This document shows positions 8,891 through 17,444 of a DNA stretch of 22,835 nt, piece after piece. Both the position numbers and the translations under genes were made by a program. The notes under the pieces are model-generated. The model was not told the DNA's origin and did no database searches. It saw only the letters and a program-made list of their open reading frames with translations. The first letter of the stretch is position 1, and each line of letters begins with the position of its first letter. The stretch is from Fennellomyces sp. T-0311 (taxonomy: Eukaryota; Mucoromycota; Mucoromycetes; Mucorales; Lichtheimiaceae), in the NCBI GenBank assembly GCA_025266875.1, contig JALLLT010000125.1, forward strand, positions 1 to 22,835, read 5' to 3'.

Positions 8891-10945
8891 CTATGCGCGT
8901 CGCAAGTGTTTGGGTGGCCGACCCCGTCGCTTCTTAGGCACCGCATCAAGCATCGGTGTCTCCTTAGACGCTTGATACTGTCGAAAAACATCTTGCACGT
9001 TAGCCAAGTGTGAAACTGGTTCCCAAGTAGCGTCATGAAGGGGGTAACCCTTCCACTTGACCAAGTATTCTAACTTGTTTCGTCGCTTGCGCTCGTCCAG
9101 AATTTCTTCAACCTCGAATTCATCTTCTGATCCATTGGTGATGACTGGTGGTGGCCGTTCAGGTCGTCGTTCCACGTCATCTGGTTCGGAATAATGCTTC
9201 AACACACTAACGTGAAAGATGTTGTGTGTCTTGATCGTCGCCGGTAAGTCGAGCTTGTATGCAACTGAGCCGATTCATTCCATGACCTTGTATGGACCGG
9301 CCCACCATGGAAGCAATTTCTTGGTAGGTGCATTCCAGTAGACGTCTGGGTTCAAGTTTGCCGTCTTGACCAGTACTGGATCACCAACAGAAAATTCCAA
9401 ATCGCGTCGCTTCCGGTTGGCATACTTAGCTTGTCTCTCTGTTGTGTCCTTGATAGCCTTGGTAACGTCGAGTCGTATAGACTCCAATCGTCGAGCAAGG
9501 GCGTCAGCATGTGCATTGCTCGTGTCGTCAGAGCTGGAGATCAGAGCTGGCGATACATGGCGTCCCAGATCTGCGTAAAAAGGCGTCAGATTGGTGGAGG
9601 CATGCTTGGAATCATTATACGTATGTTCCAAGATAGGCAACCATTCGTCCCAATCCGTCTGCTGGTAGGCAACGTAGTGTCGTAGCAAGTCTTCCAGACA
9701 ACGATTCATGATCTCCGTCTGTCCGCCGCTTTGGGGATGAAAACTACTGGAGAGTTTCCTCTTGATCTCCAACCGTTTCGTCAGCACTGCCCAGAACTTC
9801 GACGTGAAATGAGTATTGCGATCTGACACGATATCGTTGGGCAGGCCATGTTGCCGATAAATCTCGCGCAAGAACAGGTGAGCAAAATCCTCTGCAGTGT
9901 CCGTCGTCTTGCAAGGAGCAAAATGTGCGTGCTTGGAGAATCGATCGACAAAAATGGCAATAGCGTCAAACTTGCGAGGCGTCTTCGGTAGCTGCGTGAT
10001 GAAATCCACCGAAATCGAGAGCCATCGTCCTTCAGCATGCTGCAGTGGCTAAAGTAAGCCGGCTGGTTTCTGGTTCGTCGACTTGACACGTTGGCACATA
10101 TCACAAGTGGCAATATAACGTCGCACTGACTTGTTCATCTGTGGCCAAAAGTAAGTCCGTCCCAAACGTTCTACTGTAGCGTCGATACCTCTATGGCCAG
10201 CAACTGGAGCATCATGGGCATCATGTAACAAGGTGTTCAGCAGTGTCGGCATGCGAGGTACACACAGTAAACGGCGGCCATCAATTACCTTGTAGATGAT
10301 GCCATCCTCGAGAACATAGTCGTCGTCATGGCCAGTAGTACGCAAGTGGGCCAAAACGTCAGCCCAGTAAGCGTCCTTAGCGTAGTACATGGCGCATTCC
10401 TTACCAATCGTCTCCCCCCTCACGGTGAGGACAATAGAACAAATTTCCATTGAAGCGTCGGGATTGGACGGTACGTCAGGAGGCCGCTTGGATAGCGCGT
10501 CAGCCCCTTCATTCTCTTCTCGAGGGATATGGTGCACGTCAAACTGAAACGTCATCAGCTTCTCCAATAGTCGGATTTGCCGTTTCGAAAGGTTCTTGCT
10601 GTTAGCATGCATCGTCGCAATGGCGCGGTTGTCTGTAAAGACCGTGAATCGTTCACCATCAAGATGGTGACGCCATTGCTCAAGACAGTACTTGACTGCC
10701 AGGAGCTCCAACTCATGCACCGGGTAATGAAGCTCAGCACCCTTAAGCGTCCTTGAAGCATAAGCCACAGGGTGGAGCAGACCGTCGTCCTGGACCTGGC
10801 TAAGGATGCCACCAATCGAAAGCGTCGTGGAAGCATCGGCATGCACAAAAAATCGTCGGTCAGGATCCGGTAGGGCTAGAACAGGGGCGGAAGTTAGACG
10901 TCGCTTCAATTCTTGAAAAGAAGCTTCACACTTATCACTGGGCAT
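8891..10945 (-). pseudogene. Ty3/gypsy pol remnant: RNase H, integrase, chromodomain
   Basis: One minus-strand frame is interrupted by two stops. 10945-10049: RNase H (FFVHADAST, ELELLAV, FTDNRAI carry the D-E-D residues), then the HHCC zinc-binding region (AGHRGIDATVERL ... CDMCQRV). TAG at 10049-10051 stands where the family has Gln (LLxPLQHAEGRW). 10009-9275: integrase core with FVDRFSKHA, IVSDRNTHF and GGQTEIMNR supplying the D, D and E. TGA at 9275-9277 stands where Arg is expected (MExIGSVAYKLDLP). 9205-8891: chromodomain (EVEEILDERKR, YLVKWKGYPLHDATWEP) followed by a basic tail ending KKRRGRPPKHLRRA. The chromodomain places it among the chromoviruses, whose integrases target modified histones. 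Both stops fit C-to-T changes (CAG to TAG, CGA to TGA). Without RT, gag or an intact frame it cannot be autonomous. Confidence 0.88.
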
Positions 10946-10947
10946 TT

Positions 10948-11100
10948 TTAGAAGAATATGTAAGTAAAAAAGTTACAGGGAAACAAACAGATAGTTGGGT
11001 ATATGTTTGTCTTTCTGTAACTTTCAAAAGTTACATATACTTGTAACGAAACTGACTATTATCGAGTATCTGTAAGTTTAAAAGTTACAGATACTTGTAA
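10948..11100. repeat. Cluster of TGTAACTTT/AAAGTTACA hairpin repeats
   Basis: Three related copies. 11016-11035 has perfect 9-bp arms (TGTAACTTT and AAAGTTACA) around 2 nt. 11065-11095 has perfect 11-bp outer arms (AGTATCTGTAA and TTACAGATACT) with inner TTT/AAA pairing. 10948-10978 is an imperfect copy in the opposite orientation. The two plus-strand copies are each followed by ATACTTGTAA. The inverted copy ends CTTCTAA exactly where the gypsy sequence begins. A fourth copy is at 17400-17444. Confidence 0.65.
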
Positions 11101-11653
11101 GCGACAGCCAATCGGACGTGCCGTATTTTTTGCTGTAAAAGGCATTAGCAACCATGCGGTAAACCTTAATCGTTGTGTAATGCACCGGCCGGTTAGAAGC
11201 TTTTTTGTAGTAGGGTACACAGATGGGGGTACTGGGACGTTGCTTATTGATTTCGGAAGAAGCATCCGATGTTGAATAGCATATTTTTTTTAGCAATAGT
11301 ATCGCTAATTTTAGTTGCGCAACTGGCAAAATTGGTGGTGGTAATTATGATTATAGCAGCAAAGCATTTTTATTTTCAGAAAGGAGTATACAATGGGTGA
11401 AATTTCTATGTGTCTACATAAGTCACTAGCGACTAGTCAACCAGGAAAATAACGATGGACGGCGTAAGAAACACCAGAAGGAGTAAAGAATTCCGGAGAA
11501 AAGGGTGGCATGACGGTAACTAGAATGGAGAAAGTTAGAAAACATGTACAGTGGAGAAAAAGTAAGCAGAATATCTTACAGTTTTGAAATAATACGAGTG
11601 CGGGCAAGCCTATTCTTAAGATTTTATTAGTTCACTTGCAATGTCGTTACGAA
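11101..11653. other. No gene recognised
   Basis: About 550 bp without a convincing gene. Open frames exist at 11078-11329 on the minus strand and on the plus strand around 11102-11275, but neither has a recognised motif, splice context or promoter. Confidence 0.4.
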
Positions 11654-11922
11654 TTATATGCACCTTGATTGATTTAGTTTGCGAAATGGAGTGATGGCTG
11701 CAAAGGAAGAGATGCTGTTAAGAAAAGTACAACAGACCACGCTTTGAGAGGGTGCTTACCATGTTGTGATATGCTCGGTGTTCTGGCCAGAAAAGCTCCG
11801 GTGTCAACGAAAAGAGAGGATAATGCCTTGAATACAATCGGTAGTGCTGTGCTTTGGAAGAAGTCAACGATTACACAGAGGCAGCACGGAGGAAACAGCA
11901 CTGTTATTACCTTGGCACTCAT
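11654..11922 (-). CDS. Small two-exon hydrophobic protein, unknown function
   Basis: Minus-strand exons 11922-11760 and 11697-11654 are separated by a 62-nt intron (GTAAGC at 11759, CTTTGCAG ending at 11698, with a CTTAAC branch-like site). They would encode 68 residues starting MSAKVITVLFPPCC. Two hydrophobic stretches (about residues 4-20 and 26-38) suggest a small membrane protein. A TATAAAAG box at 11998-11991 lies about 70 bp upstream of the ATG, followed by a pyrimidine-rich leader. The promoter, consensus splice sites and continuous frame support a real gene, but no family was recognised. The FPP near the N-terminus recalls small Pmp3-type membrane peptides, but the key glycines are absent, so I do not assign it. 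It may be host, or cargo of the neighbouring element. Confidence 0.4.
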
Positions 11923-11990
11923 GGACTACATTGATAAAACTGAAGAGAAAAAGTTAAAGGAAGAGAAAAGAACCTGAGCTCCGTAGTCGA

Positions 11991-12049
11991 CTTTTATAGC
12001 CGTTGCGACGCTTGCCACCTAACGTGGCGGCAGTACCAAATATATAAAG
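11991..12049. promoter_or_regulatory. Divergent promoter with two TATA boxes
   Basis: TATAAAAG on the minus strand (11998-11991) faces the small gene at 11922-11654. TATATAAAG on the plus strand (12041-12049) faces the multi-exon gene ending at 13432. Between them is a short palindrome, GCCAC-5 nt-GTGGC (about 12013-12027), which could bind a dimeric regulator. The arrangement suggests a shared control region. Confidence 0.45.
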
Positions 12050-12196
12050 TGTAAACACCATGTTGGAAAGTATCCATTTCATACCGCTTTATCTTACCTC
12101 AGCTCGCTCCAATTACCGTAATGTTCGCTGTTTAATTTACGTAAATGCTTATACTTACGCATAGTCTAGATGTCCAACTTTAACTTCATCTTGGCA

Positions 12197-13432
12197 ACAG
12201 TAACAGTGGCGATAGCAGTGATGAGGAGCTGTCATTCAACGATCGCCGGACCCTGCACCAAGCAACTGGTGTGCCTGATGATATTCAGGCCCAGTTGCGA
12301 TATCTCTTGGGCGAGTACCGTCGTGTGCAAGCCAGGCAGGAGGAAATGAAGGTCGCTTGCGGGACTTAAGCGCCCTGTATGCTGCGCAGCAGAGCGTGCA
12401 ACCCGCTGCCCCTATAGTCAGTGCGCCTTCTGCCCCTGTAGTCAGTGCGCCTACTGCCCCTGCTGTCCGAGCATATACTGGTGAAGAGATCAAGCACGCA
12501 AAGGTAATAAAAAAATAATGCAATGCTGATACTGCTTTAGCCTGATACGCGTAGTGACATAGGACCTCATCCATCAGAAATTGGAGTCGCTTGCCAACGA
12601 AGAGTCACCCAGAGAGTTCGATCTGGGTGTATACTTCAACAGGGCACCGAACAACCAGCTGGCCACGGAAGTGGTTAACTGGGTTGTGGCAGACCAAGCT
12701 GCCAGGTAGACAAAAAGACTGTGCGCGAGAAGGTGCACAACATTTTTTGCTCCCGCCGTGATGATGCACACATGAGCGAACAGCGAAAGGAGGAGCAAAA
12801 CGACGACAAGCGCCGGTACCAGCGTGTGCGAGAGGTAAGAGTCAATAAACGATTTTCAACAAGGAAGGTGGCACTTAAAAAGAAAAACTGGTCATATATA
12901 GAAGCATGATGCACGCTGTCAGTCGTATGCTGATAATGTGGACTTGCTCGAGGCAGAGGGATCCCCGTTCCAAGGCGGGAGTGCACTTCTCGCTCGGGAG
13001 TGTATGTCTCCAGAGTTGACAGATGGCGAAGCTGACGGAAGTGATAAGGTTGTCAACGTCTACAAGGTGGGCTATCGCTCCCAACAGGTAACCAAATTTT
13101 AAGTGAAGGGTATTTGTTTTTAAGCTAGAAGTTGTATGCATATGTAGGCTGTCCAGTACTTCAAGAAACTGGATCAGCTGACAGCGGTGAGGAAGTTGGC
13201 AACCGGTCGCCGCCAACCAGCAGGAAGCCGCCGCAGAAGAAGCGACAGCAACGACAACGGCAACTCTGTCGAGGAAGGTCGCAACGTACGACGCCGAGTG
13301 GGCACTGGTCGTGGAAGTGCCACTGGTAGAATCGAGCGTAGACCAGTGGACCTCGAGTGCGACTTCGTGTTGACACCCGAGCTGGCGAGCAGGTTGCCTT
13401 CGTGGGCTGTGCGCCGACCTCAGCAACAATAA
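12197..13432 (+). pseudogene. Multi-exon basic protein gene convergent with Plavaka transposase, frameshifted
   Basis: No family recognised. Protein-like exons: about 12197-12503, 12578-12834, 12902-13087 and 13148-13432. The introns are 12504-12577, 12835-12901 (GTAAGA) and 13088-13147 (GTAACC), all GT...AG, and the last three exons join in phase 0. Exon 1 starts in an acidic stretch (SGDSSDEELSF) and runs to a likely coiled coil (QARQEEMK). It needs a 1-nt shift near 12345-12360 to continue as RDLSALYAAQQS, followed by an Ala/Pro-rich linker with repeated VSAP. Exon 2 needs another shift near 12705 to continue as KKTVREKVHNIF. The C-terminal exon is Arg-rich (RRQPAGSRRRRSD, NVRRRVGTGRGS) and ends in AVRRPQQQ. 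The start codon is unresolved. An AATAAA overlaps the stop codon (13428-13433). It is probably a DNA- or RNA-binding accessory protein of the element, now damaged, unless the indels are assembly errors. Confidence 0.55.
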
Positions 13433-13514
13433 AAGCCTTTTTTTTCCTGCTTCTTTTAGTAGCCAATTTTTGAGTAAAGTTTTAGGCCTTTGTCAAGAAC
13501 AATTTTTTATTTTT

Positions 13515-16500
13515 TTAAACAGTAATCCGTTTTGGCAACGGAATCACAACCATCCTGGCTGTTTGCACGTCATCTTGCGGCCCATGAGCAACAACAGCGA
13601 CTTGTGAGTGGATGCGGTGAACAGGTATGATACAATCGTAGCGTTCATCTGTGAACTGCCATAGCCATTCTTCAAGGCCGCCTAAAGTGAATCGCTGGTG
13701 GGATTCCGGTACGGTGCGGTACCAACGAACGAAAGCGAGATGATGGACCACTGATGAGCCATTGACAACCAGTGAATGCTTGAAGTAATACTGCACACGG
13801 CCGGTGTACGCGCCAGGTTGCTCACCGCGCCAATAGACAACCTGAATGTAGGATCCGCGCGAGGATGCTGCAGCTGCCGATCGATATGTTTGCCCGAAGA
13901 TTTCAATCGTCCGAAACTTCTCAGCCTTCCGCATGGCAAACGCATGAGCTGGAATCCCGTCACTCGCAGGCAAAACAGCCGTACCATACGTATACGCATA
14001 GTACTCAAGCAAGTGTGCGTGGTGTTCTTGCTAAGGTTTGCGTCAACGCCATCGCTCATGGTGATCGCAGTCGAAGGGGGCAGCGGCTCAGATCCAGTGA
14101 CATTGGTGGATAGGCTTGGATTCATAGAGTAGCTGATGAACGTTTCATAATCGAAGGTACTTGGGCCCTGCTGCAGTACGTGACGAGAAGATTGTCCAGC
14201 AATCTGTAGCAGCATCCTGAGCTCGGCCGAATTCCTCCCAAAGCAAGCAGCCTCGGCCTGAACGAAATCAATGGCACCAGTCTTCTCAATGAATCGCTTC
14301 ATAAACGTGACCTCGAAGCAATCCTTCTGGTTGGTATCAGCATCCTTCATATACCCATTGTATCTCTCAAAACTGAACAACCAGAACGCATAGATGGGGC
14401 CAAAGTCTTGCAGAACTTCGCGGAGGTGGAGATGGAGGTGCATGTTGGGCGTCACAATGGAATCATCGTATAACATCGCACAGTTGTCTACGAATTCGAC
14501 AAGTTTCTGGTGTGCATCGGCGATATTGTCATACGTGATCCTCGTTTGCGCCAACAATCGACAGGCATCGACAAACAGCATCCAGTGTTCGTAATAGTCT
14601 GGGAGCAAAACCCCCTGGAGCACGTAAGGGGAGTACACCAAGGTCCACACCTTCCAATCATCCGCCGTCATAAAGCCAAATTTTCGCTCGATCTTGCGCT
14701 GAAGCATCGGCATCCCAGAGGGCAACACAACACGATCAGCAATCTCTTGCATATTCTTGAGCATCGATTCCGTGAAGACGCCCCGGGTCCTCCAGATTTT
14801 GACCATACGAGCAGCTGTGCCAAGGAAAAGGTTGTGCATAGGGTCGATTATGGTGCATCGTACTGGGTCAAAGTAGCTAAGCCTGTGAAGCTGTGACCAG
14901 CGGGCGCCATACTCTCGTTCAAGTCTTTGTCGCTCAGCCTGGGTCGTTGCGTTTCTCCAATTGTCGGCTGCAATACGATTGCTTCGTTTGGTTCGCAAGC
15001 TTGCGTGGGGAATGTCCGTACCGGCGTAGGCCATATTGCCACTCTCCTGATCGGTGACAAACTCGCGGTTGCACTTATTGCAAGCACGTGTACTGGAATG
15101 TGCCGTGAAGCCACACACCTTACGGCTGGCCGGGATATTGCAAGCGACATTCAACAGAGCGGCGCGTACCATGGTTTCTCTTGGGTACTTGAAAGTTTTC
15201 ATACGAACACCCGCATAGAAGGCAAGAAGATCATCCACGAGGGGCTCCAAATAATTATTCATTTCGTAGGTCTTTGGTTCGCGTGGCCCAGGCATGACGC
15301 CCATAAGGACGACGTTTTCCATTTTGAATCGATCCGCATGGGGTAGGTTATTGACCGTAAGGTATATAGCGCCGCAAGAGTAACCGCTGTCAAAAGGTGC
15401 GAACCAGTCGACATTGAGCGTGAGCATCAATGAGTGATCGTCAGCAACAAAAGGAATGTGGTTTGCATCTTTGAGCCTATTCCATTTCAAACCGTGGTAA
15501 ATGTCCCGAAACTCGGTGCCATTGAAGAGATCCTGTCTCCATTCGATGATCTTGTCCTCAAAGCCGTTGCGCGTGAAAAGCCTTTTGAGGCTGTGCCCTA
15601 GCTTGTAGTATGCGTACTGCTTAAGTGGAGCCCCACGAACACGACGCCCACCGACAGTCGATACCTTGAACAGGGCATTTCCGCATACGTTTCCATTCAA
15701 AGCCGTGGTAGTGCCTGTATCTCGAGCACGTTCCGGGAGATATATGGCGTGGCACTTGGAGCAAGCGACATACATGGTAAGTGTATCCGTCAATTGATCG
15801 AAGCCCACATAGTGGCGGATGGTGGCCAAGGTTTCAGGGAAGTTGAACCTTTCAGGGATGGGAAGGGTGGCAAGCAAGGTCACGATGAAGGTGATCAGGA
15901 TGGCGGTCGTTCGTTCCGAGAGGTAATGGAGCTGGAAGAGAACGATGAACATGAAGACGAAAAGGTATGGCTGTGGGATCATATCAATTAGGCGTAGGGC
16001 TACCATAGTAGCTGGGCTGTCAATGGACATATCTGATATTTTCTTATTAACGACCGGCTTTTTTGTTTAGCATCTTCTTAACCAACCTTGGTCATCGCCT
16101 TCATCGCCGTTCAGCAAAGAATCGAACTGGTTCTCCATGTTCTCATTCATTTCGGTTTGATCCTGGTTGATCGGATCGTCGAATGACTCTTGCAGTAGCA
16201 GCTCCAGGTAGGCTCTGCTGTACCTACATCCAGTTTCCAGGCAAAGCTTCTATTTTTCATCAGTAAGCTATCTTTCAGTGATATGTTGCAGACCTACCAT
16301 CGTTGTCAACTTCGTCATCGATAGCCATTGGTTCGGATTGATCTTCCGTCTGATGGCTGCAGCAGTGGTAGTAGGTGGGGTGACTATACAACTGTTAATA
16401 TCATCAAGTCCATTATGCCATTTTTTCGACTTACAACGTCTGAATCTTCGAGCAACTTGTTGCTCAAAGTGAGCGCGGTATACTTCGTCTGTCACATATC

Positions 16501-16564
16501 TCCCTGGCTGATTTCTGCCGGTGCAGCGTGTACACACACATAGGTAAGTAGGTTGTCCCGGCAT
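13515..16564 (-). pseudogene. Plavaka-type transposase, near complete, one frameshift
   Basis: Model: exon 1 16564-16298, intron 16297-16250, exon 2 16249-16087, intron 16086-16033, exon 3 16032-13515; about 980 residues. The N-terminus has a Cys pair motif (LCVCTRCTG), then an acidic region, a hydrophobic segment (PQPYLFVFMFIVLFQLHYLSE) and zinc-binding CSKCHA with a later CGNALFK. The catalytic core contains LNVDWF, IDPMHNLFLGTA and FSFERYNGYMK, probably the D, D and E of this family, plus a second Cys motif (RACNKCNREF). The frame shifts near 14031-14034: the protein must pass from ...SDGVDANL to HHAHLLEYYAYTYG, which continues to the true C-terminus (FIPVHRI-like IIPVHRIHSQV, VIPLPKRITV) and a stop at 13515. 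One missing base explains it. The family is a KDZ/CACTA-related DDE transposase. A GTAAGT inside exon 1 is an alternative donor. Confidence 0.8.
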
Positions 16565-16630
16565 CGATGATATGGGTGGGTGTTGTAAAGGAGGTGTTAA
16601 TGTAGATTTTTCTGGCAGCCTTCTTATTCT

Positions 16631-16643
16631 GCTTTTATATCTT
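16631..16643 (-). promoter_or_regulatory. TATA box of the Plavaka transposase
   Basis: AAGATATAAAAGC on the minus strand, about 70 bp upstream of the ATG at 16564. It closely matches the AAGATATATAAACGC box in front of the homologous gene at 21837, supporting both. Confidence 0.6.
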
Positions 16644-16649
16644 TTCACA

Positions 16650-17399
16650 TAAACAAAACGTCCCTACAAATACATGCACGCTACGAACATGTTTCCTTGG
16701 CAGCATGTCTTTCTCTTGGCCATCCGTCATCCTCTTGGCTGTGTATCTTTCCCTCTTGGCGGCATTGCTTGATCCCTTAGACGTCAGTTTAATATGCATT
16801 ACTATCACGTTTTTCAATATAATAGATTGCCCGTTTTGGATGCTGTCCTACATTCAGACTGTCGGTAAAAATAGTAAGCTGCATAATATAGAGTTGCATG
16901 ACACTTTTTCATTTCAAGGACGCGTCTAGAAGTTTAAGCATATGTGCGTCCTTGGCATTCTAAGAACGGTTGGCTTTATATCTACAACATTAACTTAAGA
17001 ATTACCCATGTGATTGTCTTGCCATTGAAGAATTAACTTCATTACAACCATTTTTCCAACGCCATTGCTTAAAAATCAGCTACCTTTTTATACTACAACG
17101 CAGCATACTGCATTTTTCTCTCAATGTATTTTTTATTTCTAAGCAAACTAAAGATAAATGATCATTCTGCTCTTGCCCTGCCGACAATTTCCAAGCAGTC
17201 TTCTTGTTGCACAGAAAATACAGTGCTTCTGCCCAAACTAGGTTCAGCCGTTTGCTTTTTTGGTTGCACTTTTGAACGTTACACTTCGGGATACTGCTGC
17301 CGATATTGACATTGTCTATTTTTGTACTCTAATCAACATCCATCGCGATAAAATTTCAGGGTCCGCGTACATTCTCACGGGCCCCATCCGTACTACAAC
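16650..17399. other. No gene recognised between Plavaka element and gypsy fragment
   Basis: About 750 bp, AT-rich. Short open frames (16705-16929 +, 17124-17309 +) show no motif or splice context. It may hold the subterminal part and end of the Plavaka element, but no inverted partner was found near 11900-12040. Confidence 0.4.
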
Positions 17400-17444
17400 T
17401 ATCTGTAACTTTCTGTAACCTTTGAAAGTTACAGATACTTCTAA
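17400..17444 (+). repeat. Hairpin repeat at the 5' truncation point of the second gypsy element
   Basis: TATCTGTAACTTTC at 17400-17413 pairs perfectly (14 bp) with GAAAGTTACAGATA at 17424-17437 around a 10-nt loop that itself begins TGTAAC. It is followed by CTTCTAA (17438-17444), and pol homology starts a few bases later. It belongs to the same family as 10948-11100. Confidence 0.75.

Larger units (their letters stand above)
8115..10947 (-). mobile_element. 5'-truncated chromodomain Ty3/gypsy retrotransposon
   Basis: It lies on the minus strand. In element order it holds RNase H, the integrase zinc finger, the integrase core, a chromodomain, a 3' untranslated region with a polypurine tract at about 8755-8769, and a putative 3' LTR. 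Gag, protease and reverse transcriptase are absent: the sequence begins just upstream of RNase H, next to a hairpin repeat. Its left end abuts the broken Plavaka fragment, which suggests insertion into or beside it. Confidence 0.8.
12041..16643. mobile_element. Plavaka-type DNA transposon region with convergent accessory gene
   Basis: The transposase (16564-13515, -) and the accessory gene (about 12197-13432, +) are tail to tail, with only 82 bp between their stop codons. Both have TATA promoters at the outer edges (12041-12049 and 16643-16631). TIRs and target duplications were not identified, so the outer limits given are those of the promoters, not of the element. Confidence 0.5.

Noticed and set aside
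11654..11922. Assignment of the 68-residue protein to the Pmp3 membrane peptide family
   Set aside because: Only the FPP and general hydrophobicity agree. The conserved glycines and tail expected of that family are absent.
11744..11977. Plus-strand open frame of 77 codons
   Set aside because: Antisense to the small minus-strand gene, which has a TATA box and intron. The plus frame lacks both.
12236..13466. Several minus-strand open frames opposite the accessory gene
   Set aside because: They mirror the plus-strand exons, have no motifs, and the splice sites support the plus strand.
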